Part shown: piece after piece, positions 1-6,911 of the stretch
How the letters are laid out: each line of letters starts with the position of its first letter
How positions within the stretch are numbered: position 1 is the first letter of the stretch
Notes under the pieces: generated by a model
What the model was told of the DNA's origin: nothing
What the model saw: only the letters and a program-made list of their open reading frames with translations
Databases searched by the model: none
Assembly (NCBI RefSeq): GCF_900156315.1
Contig: NZ_FTNI01000050.1
Span: 1-39,902 of the forward strand
Length of the DNA stretch: 39,902 nt
Direction: 5' to 3'
Source of the DNA: Microbispora rosea
Lineage (GTDB): Bacteria > Actinomycetota > Actinomycetes > Streptosporangiales > Streptosporangiaceae
Position numbers and translations under genes: made by a program

Positions 1-1278
1 GGGTCCAACCCCACGCCCGCCTCGTTCACCCTCAACGGCGTCACCTGCACCGGCTCCACCACCACCCCGTCCCCCACCCCATCGCCCGCAGCCTCGCCCA
101 CGCGCTCACCCTCACCCACGCGCTCGCCTTCACCGTCACCCTCACCCACGCGCTCACCCTCACCTTCGCCATCGCCCACGACCACACCGTCGAACGGTGC
201 GCTGTACGTGTCGCCGAACGGCAGGGACGGCGCGGCGGGGACGCAGTCGGACCCGACGACTCTCGCCGCTGCGATAAGCCGCGTCGCCCCCGGCGGGACG
301 ATCTACCTGCGGGGCGGGCGATACAACTTCGCGCAGACGGTGACCATCGCGCCGGGCAACAACGGCACCTCGAACGCCCGCAAGACCCTGTCCGCCTACC
401 CCGGCGAGACTCCGGTGCTGAACTTCTCGGCACAGAGCGAGTCCTCGTCGAACCGCGGGCTCACCGTGAACGGCTCCTACTGGCGCGTGTACGGCGTCGT
501 CGTCGAGCGGGCCGGCGACAACGGAATCTACGTCGGCGGCAGCAACAACGTCATCGAGCGCACGATCACCCGCTACAACCGCGACACCGGGCTGCAACTC
601 GGGCGGATCGCCTCCGACACCCCCCGCGACCAGTGGCCGTCCAACAACCTCATCCTCAGCTCCGAGTCGCACGACAACGCGGACGCCGACGGCGAGGACG
701 CCGACGGCTTCGCCGCCAAGCTCACCACCGGCACGGGCAACGTCTTCCGCTACGACGTGTCCCACAACAACATCGACGACGGCTGGGACCTCTACACCAA
801 GACGGACACGGGAGCCATCGGGCCGGTCACCATCGAGGACTCCCTGTCGTACAACAACGGCACGCTCACCGACGGCAGCCAGGCCGGGGACGGCGACCGC
901 AACGGCTACAAGCTCGGCGGTGACAAGATCTCCGTCAACCACGTGGTCCGGCGCAGCATCGCGTATCGCAACGGCCACCACGGGTTCACCTACAACAGCA
1001 ACCCGGGCACGATGTCGATCTCGGACAACGTCGGCATCGACAACGCCGAGCGCAACTTCTCCTTCGACACCGGCACCTCGGTGTTCCGCGGCAACACCTC
1101 CTGCCGCAGCGGCAGCGGGTCCAACGACAAGATCGTCGGTAACGCGGACAGCTCCAACCAGTTCTGGTCGGGCTCGAACGGATCCCGGTGTTCCTCCTAC
1201 ACCGGCGCCCTCGGCTGGTCCTACGCCTCGGACGGCCACCTCGTCGTCACCTTCGGCGGCAGGCAGGTCACGCCGTAA
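1..1278 (+). CDS. CBM2-linker-pectate lyase (PL9-like), 5' partial
   Basis: The reading frame is open from base 1, so the start lies outside the window. The first residues (NPTPASFTLNGVTCTG) look like the end of a family 2 carbohydrate-binding module. About 40 residues of Ser-Pro-Thr-Arg linker follow, then a right-handed parallel beta-helix beginning LYVSPNGRDG. Stretches such as DADGEDADGFAAKLTTG, NNIDDGWDLYTK and GDGDRNGYKLGG match the Asp-rich calcium-binding coils and catalytic-Lys region of family 9 pectate lyases. The expected role is secreted cleavage of pectate by beta-elimination, with the CBM2 tethering the enzyme to plant cell wall. The signal peptide and most of the CBM lie upstream. 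The PL9 assignment is from motif memory; another beta-helix lyase family is the main alternative. Confidence 0.88.
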   Translation, partial: GSNPTPASFTLNGVTCTGSTTTPSPTPSPAASPTRSPSPTRSPSPSPSPTRSPSPSPSPTTTPSNGALYVSPNGRDGAAGTQSDPTTLAAAISRVAPGGTIYLRGGRYNFAQTVTIAPGNNGTSNARKTLSAYPGETPVLNFSAQSESSSNRGLTVNGSYWRVYGVVVERAGDNGIYVGGSNNVIERTITRYNRDTGLQLGRIASDTPRDQWPSNNLILSSESHDNADADGEDADGFAAKLTTGTGNVFRYDVSHNNIDDGWDLYTKTDTGAIGPVTIEDSLSYNNGTLTDGSQAGDGDRNGYKLGGDKISVNHVVRRSIAYRNGHHGFTYNSNPGTMSISDNVGIDNAERNFSFDTGTSVFRGNTSCRSGSGSNDKIVGNADSSNQFWSGSNGSRCSSYTGALGWSYASDGHLVVTFGGRQVTP

Positions 1279-1644
1279 CCCCCTCCCAGGGTCACCGGCC
1301 GGGTGACCTCGCCCACCATGCCGTACGTGGTGCCATACGTGGTGGGCGGGGACCCCGCTGAGCAGTCCCTTTGCCTGCCGGTTCGGGACGGCAGGTGGGC
1401 CGGACGGCGATCCACCGCACGCCTGAGTCGGCGGGGCCGCCACCAAGTTGAGGGTGTCGTGCCGGTGCGGCGTCGCGTGCACCGAGCGGCACCCTCGGCC
1501 TGTTCCCGGCATATCCCCCCGTTGCATGCAATCCCGGGCGGTGCTCGATGAGGTTTTGCAACGGTCCAATCTCGGCCGCCAACCCTGCCCGTCGAGAGCA
1601 CGTCCCCTACCGCACAGAGCACCCCGAGCCTCTGGAGTAACGGC
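1279..1644. other. intergenic region with weak hairpins
   Basis: No convincing gene is seen here. A short inverted repeat GGTCACC/GGTGACC (1290-1308) lies just after the pectate lyase stop. A further partly self-complementary stretch with two TACGTGGTG copies lies at 1311-1345. They may end transcription of the lyase gene, but neither has a T-run. The rest must hold the promoter of the next gene; I cannot place it. Confidence 0.4.
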
Positions 1645-2544
1645 ATGCACCAGCAGCCCAGCCCCCCGAACGGTCCCTACGGACCGCCCGCCGGCCAGCA
1701 CCCGTACGGCGGACACCTCCAACAGTCTCCGTACGGCGGGCCTGCTCAGCAGCCGCCCAGCTGGCAACCCCCGCCTCCGCGACGCCGGAAGGGTAAGGGG
1801 CCCGGCTTCTGGCTGCTGGTGATCGGGCTTCCGTTCGTCCTGCTCTTTGGCTGTATGGCGGCCATCGGGTCTCTCGCCTCCAACCCATCGAGCACGACGA
1901 GCCCCGTTGCGAAGGCGCATAAGTCGAGCGCGCCGGCCAACTCCAACGCCACGGCGGCCGAGGACACCAGTGCGAGTGAGGAACCATCCTCGCCGCCCAG
2001 CCCGCAGCCCAAGCCGCGCACCTACAGCGGCGCCGGGGCGAAGGTCCTCAAGCTGCGCAAGAGCGACTGGTCGGCCGTATGGCTGGTCACGCTTACCCAT
2101 CGCGGAGGCTCGAACTTCATCGTCTCCCCGCTCGACCCGGGCGGCGCCGAGCAGGGCGCGATCGTCAACGAGATCGGTAACTACAAGGGGAGCGTCCTGC
2201 TGAACGAGGACGACGGCAAGGAGACGGCCGCGCTGAAGATCCAGGCCGATGGAGCGTGGACGATCGTGTTGAAGCCGTTGTCGATGGCCCGCGTCTGGTC
2301 AGGCGACTCGCTCACGGGTCGTGGCGACGAGGTGGCCATCGTCGCCCCGCCGAGCGCCGGCCTCACGACGGTGAACGCACGGCACTCGGGGAGCGCGAAC
2401 TTCATCGTCGAGGCCTGGACCGAGACGAGCAGGGAACTGCTCATCAACGAGATCGGCAGTTGGCACGGTGAGGTCCCGCTCCCAGGCGGGACGATCCTCG
2501 TCACGATCAAGGCTGACGGCGCCTGGTCCTTCAAGAAGAGCTGA
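1645..2544 (+). CDS. membrane-anchored protein with duplicated C-terminal domain
   Basis: This 299-residue protein starts at an ATG preceded by TGGAGTAA. It has a Pro/Tyr/Gly-rich cytoplasmic tail, then one membrane segment near residues 53-72 (FWLLVIGLPFVLLFGCMAAI), a low-complexity Ser/Ala/Pro linker, and an extracytoplasmic region of about 165 residues. That region is an internal duplication. The pattern HxGxxNFIV, then NEIGxxxGxVxL, then IxADGAW occurs around residues 150-205 and again around 248-295. Both halves look like small beta-rich domains. The topology (short inside tail, single TM, outside repeats) is seen directly; the function is unknown. It is probably transcribed alone. Confidence 0.8.
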   Translation: MHQQPSPPNGPYGPPAGQHPYGGHLQQSPYGGPAQQPPSWQPPPPRRRKGKGPGFWLLVIGLPFVLLFGCMAAIGSLASNPSSTTSPVAKAHKSSAPANSNATAAEDTSASEEPSSPPSPQPKPRTYSGAGAKVLKLRKSDWSAVWLVTLTHRGGSNFIVSPLDPGGAEQGAIVNEIGNYKGSVLLNEDDGKETAALKIQADGAWTIVLKPLSMARVWSGDSLTGRGDEVAIVAPPSAGLTTVNARHSGSANFIVEAWTETSRELLINEIGSWHGEVPLPGGTILVTIKADGAWSFKKS

Positions 2545-2701
2545 CGAGCGTACGGCTCGCGTCCGGGCGGGGTGGCGCGAGCCGTACGTGCCTCTGCGGG
2601 CCGTCCAGGATCTCGTTCAGCCGCAGGCGCGGTACGTGAAGGTGAACTCGGCCCAGAGACGGCCCGGGAGCGGGCGGAGTGAGAGTGTCTGCAGCTACTA
2701 C

Positions 2702-2731
2702 CGGCCGTTCTTGGAAAAGTGCTGGTAGTCC
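2702..2731. repeat. left att-like direct repeat (relic of M15 3' end)
   Basis: Thirty bases match 4473-4502 with two mismatches in the same orientation. Read on the minus strand it encodes DYQHFSKNGR followed by an in-frame TAG, so it is an orphan copy of the peptidase C-terminus (DYQHFSENGR). The homology stops abruptly on both sides. Confidence 0.78.
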
Positions 2732-2775
2732 GCAAATACCCAGCACCCCCACCGGCTGACCTGGGACAACGGCCC

Positions 2776-3066
2776 TCAGTCGTCCGCCGAGGGCACATCC
2801 AGGGCACTCGGGGACGCGCCGTGTGCCCCCAGGGCACTGTCAACGGCTTTCCGCGTGCGGTCTTCACTCGATGGCATGAGGTGGGTGTAGGTCCGCAGTG
2901 TGAAGCCCGGATCATGGTGACCGAGGTACTCGCTCAGGGCCTTGATGCTCTCGCCGCCATCGAGCGGCCAAAACGAAATCCACTCTGACCAGGGCTTGAG
3001 CATGTCAGCGGCCCATGGGCCGAACTCATCCAAGCTGGTGGCTTTAGGCTCCCTGCGCTGCAGCAA
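2776..3066 (-). pseudogene. tyrosine integrase C-terminal fragment in a chimeric ORF
   Basis: From about 2955 down to the stop at 2776 the minus strand encodes GESIKALSEYLGHHDPGFTL and then RTYTHLMPSS. This is the C-terminal part of a phage/AICE-type tyrosine recombinase, including the HHxxxxTxxxYxH context around the catalytic Tyr. The R-K-H-R portion and all N-terminal domains are absent. The upstream residues (MLQRREPKATSLDEFGPWAA onward) do not look like integrase, so the ORF seems to be an in-frame fusion of two remnants. It begins inside the 3' end of the DUF2750 gene. It should be inactive as a recombinase. The position directly beside an att-like repeat fits its origin. Confidence 0.75.
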
Positions 3067-3400
3067 TCCTGGCGATCACGTCCTTTACCTCAAGATCCCA
3101 GCCAACCGCCCGAGCGCCTGACCAGTTAATCCCGATCAAGATCCCATCCTCGCTAAGGTCAGGCAGCCACTTGCTCAGCCAGACGTCGAGCGGAATCTCC
3201 ACCGACTCAAACTCCGAGTACCCCGTAACCGTGTCAATGATTTTCTTCACCCGTGCGGCCGATGACCAGAACGGCATACTTCTACGACCGTTGGACGTCA
3301 ACGGTGCCGGGTAGCCGTCCGAGTCGCGCACTGTCCAGACACGCCGTCGGACAACCACATCGCGAAAGAACGCTGCGGCTTGTGATCCGCTTTGGCTCAT
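3044..3400 (-). CDS. DUF2750-like protein
   Basis: I chose the ATG at 3400 (MSQSGSQAAAFF), giving 118 residues. Upstream codons in the same frame look non-coding. The body (RRRVWTVRDSDGYPAP, RSMPFWSSAARVKKI, IPLDVWLSKWLPDL, DGILIGINWS) follows the layout I associate with DUF2750. That layout is a VWT/DxxG strand, a P-W segment, a hydrophobic helix, then a DG-x-L-hydrophobic strand and a short C-terminal helix. The biochemical role of the family is not known to me. No good Shine-Dalgarno is visible. It sits inside the decayed element, so it is probably cargo. The 3' end overlaps the integrase-tail ORF by 23 bp. Confidence 0.6.
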   Translation of the reverse strand: MSQSGSQAAAFFRDVVVRRRVWTVRDSDGYPAPLTSNGRRSMPFWSSAARVKKIIDTVTGYSEFESVEIPLDVWLSKWLPDLSEDGILIGINWSGARAVGWDLEVKDVIARIAAAQGA

Positions 3401-3564
3401 GCGCCGACGGTACCGGTCTACGTGCCATCGGATGACAAGGGATCGGTACCGGCCCGACGTACGTTCGAGGGCACATTGGGGGCACATGGCTCCGGAAAGC
3501 GCTGGCAAGCGATGGCAACGAACGGAAGCGTTTCCGCAGATCGCTTGTAGTTCGGAGCGAATCC

Positions 3565-4083
3565 ATGCAGGTAGCGAACATGCGCAATCTGAACCCGGCC
3601 TACAGGACGACCTTGAGGACAAACCCGATCTATACTTTGGACGCTCGCGGACGCATTCAAATAGAAATGGACTCAGTGTGGATGGAAAGTATGTCTGATG
3701 GGAACCTCCCAGTTGCTCATCCCGTCTCCGAGTTTCGGCTCATTATCCAAGAGGTCTTGCATACGGCTGAGGCTACGTGCGGAGTTGAGGATCTTGAGCG
3801 AGATCTAGAGCGTGCGCTCGCGGTGCTGCAGCGAAATCCTGACCTGAGGCCCCAATTTGAGACCGAGCTCACCACCCTGATCGACTCAATTAGGGAGGGT
3901 GTCGTCGAATTGGTTTCGTTCGTTATGTACGAGTTGCGGTGGCCGGTGATTGAGGAAGCGATTAGGAGTAGGATTTCGGAGCCCAGGAGGAATGTCAGTG
4001 ATCTTCGACTCTATGAAGCGATGCTGGAGGCCTTCTCTGATTCATGGCGCGACCGCGATCTGTACAGGAAATTCAGTCAATAG
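3565..4083 (+). CDS. hypothetical helical protein, element cargo
   Basis: Not recognised. The open frame gives 172 residues from the ATG at 3565. Later ATGs at 3667 and 3691 are also possible; the one at 3691 follows GGATGGAAAGT and would give 130 residues starting MSDGNLPVAH. The protein is mostly predicted helix with acidic and basic residues mixed (LERDLERALAVLQRNPDL; ETELTTLIDSIREGVVELVS). It has no signal peptide, membrane segment or cysteine cluster. Codon use is much less G/C-biased than in the flanking genes, consistent with acquired DNA. It diverges from the DUF2750 gene, with 164 bp between the starts. Confidence 0.5.
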   Translation: MQVANMRNLNPAYRTTLRTNPIYTLDARGRIQIEMDSVWMESMSDGNLPVAHPVSEFRLIIQEVLHTAEATCGVEDLERDLERALAVLQRNPDLRPQFETELTTLIDSIREGVVELVSFVMYELRWPVIEEAIRSRISEPRRNVSDLRLYEAMLEAFSDSWRDRDLYRKFSQ

Positions 4084-4468
4084 GAACTTGGTCCGCGGAA
4101 AGCGGATCTACCACTTATGATCCCTGGCCTGGGCCGGCGTGCCTTGTCTGCGTGCATAACTGCGTGACAACGTCGACGAACGACGCTGGACACTGGCGGA
4201 CGGGAGTGGACTCGTCAGCAGGTTCGCTGACACAGCTACGCGGCCCACGGGGCAGCATCCGAGCTGGACTTGACGGCACTGGTTGGCACCCGTTGATCTG
4301 CCCTGGCGCTCTCACCCAGGGTTCGTATCGAAGGGATCGGGACGAAACGATGCTAGGCGCGCGGGGCACAACGGGGGCGCACGAAGGTGCGAGACGCCCG
4401 GAAACGTCCAGAGACGATGAGGGGTGGAATCGCAGGCCAGAGGACTGCCCGCGATATCGGCCCCGATC
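4084..4468. other. intergenic remnant DNA of the element
   Basis: I see no supportable gene, RNA or strong hairpin in these 385 bases. Short frames on both strands lack codon bias and ribosome sites. The stretch ends at the right att-like repeat and probably is eroded element DNA. Confidence 0.4.
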
Positions 4469-5299
4469 TCAGCGGCCGTTCTCGGAGAAGTGCTGGTAGT
4501 CCTTGGCGCCGGACCACGAGCCGCCCCAGCCCCAGCCGATCTGCGCGAAGGCCCGCACCACGCGGTCTCCACTGTTGATCACGCCGGGCTTCTTGAGCGG
4601 CCGGTCCACGAACGCGTCCGCGTTGCGGTGGGCGTGTGAGCCGTTCGCGTAGACGTACGGGTTCTCTCGCGGGTTGAGGTCCACCGCCAGCCCGTACGCG
4701 TGGTTGGACCAGCTGCCGGAGCCGGTGGCGTTGCGGCAGTTGAAGGCCGAGGTGTTGTCGGCGTCGATGGAGTCGTAGTCGCTGCCCTTGTAGACGTCGA
4801 CGGGCTCCATCCGGCGGATGGGGTAGCGCATCTCGTAGAGCTTCCCGAAGACGGAGGCCACGTCTTCGGCGACCTTCTTGTTGATCACGAGGGTGCCGGT
4901 GTGCGCCTGGTCGTCGAAGCCCCAGTAGGTCATGGTGATCTTCCGCAGTCCGCTCAGCGGAACCGGGCAGCCCGGACGCCAGGAGTGCCGGACGTCGTCG
5001 CGGGACACCTTCTCGATCTTGGCGGAGAAGGGCGGCGGTCCGCTCGGGCTCGGCGTGGGCCCCTCGCCGGGCGCGGGCGAGACCGGCAGGGACGACGGAG
5101 TGGCGGACGGAGAGGAGGCCGTCGCGGAGGAGGGAGCGGCAGGCGTGGACGAGCCCGGTGCCGACGACGCCGCGGCGGGCGCGGGCACCCGGGTCCGGGC
5201 GGTGGCGGACGCGCCGGCGTCGCCGACCTCGGCGCAGCCGGTCATCCCGACGAGAGCCGCCATCACTACCGCTGACCTGCGGTTCCACAAGGAGGTCAT
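4469..5299 (-). CDS. M15 family D,D-peptidase lipoprotein
   Basis: This 276-residue protein has a short charged N-terminus and a hydrophobic stretch ending LVGMTGC, a plausible lipobox with Cys22. It is therefore probably a membrane-anchored lipoprotein. A Ser/Pro/Ala-rich linker covers about residues 28-85. The C-terminal half is a VanY/M15-type zinc peptidase: SNHAYGLAVDLNP supplies the HxxxxxxD ligands and DYQHF the last His. Such enzymes trim D-Ala-D-Ala-type peptidoglycan stems outside the membrane. The 3' end has served as an integration site, and the last ten codons are duplicated at 2702-2731. Transcription diverges from the lgt-like operon. Confidence 0.88.
   Translation of the reverse strand: MTSLWNRRSAVVMAALVGMTGCAEVGDAGASATARTRVPAPAAASSAPGSSTPAAPSSATASSPSATPSSLPVSPAPGEGPTPSPSGPPPFSAKIEKVSRDDVRHSWRPGCPVPLSGLRKITMTYWGFDDQAHTGTLVINKKVAEDVASVFGKLYEMRYPIRRMEPVDVYKGSDYDSIDADNTSAFNCRNATGSGSWSNHAYGLAVDLNPRENPYVYANGSHAHRNADAFVDRPLKKPGVINSGDRVVRAFAQIGWGWGGSWSGAKDYQHFSENGR
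4473..4502. repeat. right att-like direct repeat (current M15 3' end)
   Basis: This is the partner of 2702-2731. It forms the last ten codons (DYQHFSENGR) of the M15 peptidase gene, whose TGA follows directly on the minus strand. Twenty-eight of 30 bases match. Confidence 0.78.
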
Positions 5300-5435
5300 A
5301 GGCGCAGGTTACCCGCGGCCGAGGCGTGCGCGGGCGGTCGCGCCCGCTCCTGGGGACAACGGGACTCCTGTGGACGAAGCCCCGGGGGCGGTTGGCCGGA
5401 ATCGCCGTATGAAGGGGCTGTAAGCCGTACGAATT

Positions 5436-5451
5436 GACGATCGGAATCGTC
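5436..5451. promoter_or_regulatory. palindrome upstream of the lgt-like operon
   Basis: GACGAT-CGGA-ATCGTC is a perfect 6-bp inverted repeat overlapping a TTGACG hexamer (5434-5439), 25 bp before the GTG start at 5476. It could be an operator for the four-gene operon. No clear -10 at good spacing is seen, so this is tentative. Confidence 0.35.
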
Positions 5452-5475
5452 GTGGCCCGCCGCTAGGGTGGCGTC

Positions 5476-6309
5476 GTGCTTGAGCAACTGCGTTTCGGCG
5501 GGGTGAGCGTGCCGACCCACGCGTTTTTCGTGGGTCTCGGCGTGATCCTCGCGAGCGTGGTGTTCGTCCTGGAGGCGCGGCGCCGGGGAGCGTTACGGGA
5601 GGAGTCGCTCGTCGCCGTCACGGGCGCGCTGGTCGGCGGGGCGCTGGGCATGCGGCTGTCCGGCTGGGCCGAGCATCTCGACCCCGCGCTCAATCCCAGC
5701 CTCGTCGAGGCGTGGATGTTCGGCGCCCGGAGCATCCTCGGCGGCCTGACCGGTGCGTACGTCGGGGTGCTGGTGGCGAAACGGCTGATCGGCTACCGGG
5801 AGCGGACCGGCGACCTGTTCGCGCCCGCCGTCGCGCTCGGCATGGCCGTCGGCCGCATCGGCTGCTTCCTCACCGAGGCCCCCGGCCGTCCCACGAGCCT
5901 TCCCTGGGGCGTCCACGCGCCCGCCACCGTTCCGGAATGCCCCGGCTGCGTGTCCGGGCAGGCCATGCACCCGTCGTACCTGTACGAGACCGTCTTCCAG
6001 CTCGCCGCCTTCGGCGCGTTGCTGTGGGCGCGGAGCCGGGTCGACAGGCCGGGCGAGCTGTTCACCCTCTATCTGGGCGTGTACGCCGTCTTCCGGTTCC
6101 TCGTCGAGTTCACCCGGGCGAACGAGACGGTCTGGCTCGACCTGACCCGCCCGCAGTGGTTTCTCGTCCCGGGGCTGATGCTCCTCGGCGTCCGTCTCGG
6201 GATCGGATATCGCAAGGGTTTCTACGATCGGCTGCTCCCCCGCCGGGGCGAGCGGCGACCGCTGTTACCGGCCGCCCTGCTGTCGCCCGCGGGCGAGGAG
6301 GAGAGATGA
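5476..6309 (+). CDS. divergent Lgt-family (prolipoprotein diacylglyceryl transferase-like) membrane enzyme
   Basis: The GTG start follows AGGGTGG. The 277-residue polytopic membrane protein has the Lgt fold pattern: AHAFFV-like first helix, SILGGLTGAYVGVLVAKRL, the signature region at 126-138, MHPSYLYE, then YLGVYAVFRFLVEFTR. Known Lgt uses phosphatidylglycerol to diacylglycerylate lipoprotein Cys. Here the signature reads GRIGCFLTEAPGR instead of GRxGNFxNxE: the first Asn is Cys, the second is Thr, and the spacing to the Glu is shortened. The two Arg-bearing regions are kept. This looks like a paralogue rather than the housekeeping Lgt. Its stop overlaps the next ATG (ATGA), and it leads an operon with a Tes-like radical-SAM protein, suggesting a glycerolipid substrate (inference). 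Confidence 0.82.
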   Translation: MLEQLRFGGVSVPTHAFFVGLGVILASVVFVLEARRRGALREESLVAVTGALVGGALGMRLSGWAEHLDPALNPSLVEAWMFGARSILGGLTGAYVGVLVAKRLIGYRERTGDLFAPAVALGMAVGRIGCFLTEAPGRPTSLPWGVHAPATVPECPGCVSGQAMHPSYLYETVFQLAAFGALLWARSRVDRPGELFTLYLGVYAVFRFLVEFTRANETVWLDLTRPQWFLVPGLMLLGVRLGIGYRKGFYDRLLPRRGERRPLLPAALLSPAGEEER

Positions 6310-6911
6310 GCACACCCCCCGAGCCGCCCGAGCAGCCGCGCGACCCGCAGCCGGGCGATCCTCCCGGCCTGCCGCCCGTGCCGCCGCCTCCCGGCGGTCC
6401 GCCCGGCCCCTCCGGTCCGTCGCCGTCCCACGGTCCGGCCGACCCGCCGTCTCACGCGCCTCAAGGCCCGTTCGGTCCGCCGTCTCAGGGCGCGGCCGGT
6501 TCGCCGCCTTACGGGCCGCAGGGCCCGGGTGGGCCGTACGGCCCCTCCGGCCCGGGCGGGCCGCCGCGCGCGTGGCCGCCGCCCCCGGCCCCCAACACGA
6601 CCGGCGTGGTCGTCGCGATGACGATCGCGGGGATCGTGGCCTACGTGGTCGTCAATTTCGTGCTCTTCCTCGCGACCCTCGCGGCGGCGGACGGTGTCGC
6701 GAGTGATTACAAGAACGTCGCGCTCATCGGCGGATCCGTCATCCTCGCCCTGATCGCGTTCGGCGGCGGAACGCTGCTGCTCCTCCTCCGCAAGCCCTGG
6801 TCACGGGGGCTCGGGATGGGCCTGATGATCGGCTGGGCGCTCATGACGATTTTCACCGCCGGCTTCTGCACCGGCGTCAACCCCTCGCTCTACACGGACG
6901 GTGCCCTGTGA
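6306..6911 (+). CDS. Pro/Gly-rich three-TM membrane protein
   Basis: This 201-residue protein starts at the ATGA overlap with the lgt-like gene. Residues 1-95 are an extremely Pro/Gly/Ser-rich cytoplasmic tail with repeated PPGGPPGP and YGPQGPG units. Three hydrophobic helices follow (TGVVVAMTIAGIVAYVVVNF; NVALIGGSVILALIAFGGGT; GLGMGLMIGWALMTIFTAG). There is no known catalytic motif. Its stop overlaps the GTG of the radical-SAM gene (GTGA), so the three genes should be translated as a unit. The tail may organise partners at the membrane, but that is speculation. Confidence 0.82.
   Translation: MSTPPEPPEQPRDPQPGDPPGLPPVPPPPGGPPGPSGPSPSHGPADPPSHAPQGPFGPPSQGAAGSPPYGPQGPGGPYGPSGPGGPPRAWPPPPAPNTTGVVVAMTIAGIVAYVVVNFVLFLATLAAADGVASDYKNVALIGGSVILALIAFGGGTLLLLLRKPWSRGLGMGLMIGWALMTIFTAGFCTGVNPSLYTDGAL

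Larger units (their letters stand above)
2702..4502. mobile_element. decayed integrative element in the 3' end of an M15 peptidase gene
   Basis: The segment is bounded by 30-bp direct repeats (2702-2731 and 4473-4502, two mismatches) that correspond to the last codons of the peptidase gene at 4469-5299. Just inside the left repeat, on the minus strand, is the C-terminus of a tyrosine recombinase. The interior holds a DUF2750 gene and an unclassified gene, and 3565-4083 is visibly less G/C-rich at third positions than the flanks. This is the arrangement expected when an integrase uses a gene 3' end as attB and restores the gene from attP. Most of the element, including the integrase N-terminus, is gone. 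The integration model is inference; the repeats and the integrase tail are seen. Confidence 0.72.

Noticed and set aside
49..190. CRISPR-like or functional DNA repeat in the CCCTCACCC-rich stretch
   Set aside because: The periodicity comes from Ser-Pro-Thr-Arg codons of a protein linker in frame; there are no spacers.
160..2100. Very long open frame on the minus strand opposite the pectate lyase and the next gene
   Set aside because: It is a mirror of the G/C3 bias of the plus-strand genes: low-complexity Arg/Val/Gly composition, no ribosome site, and it runs across two good genes with clear family motifs.
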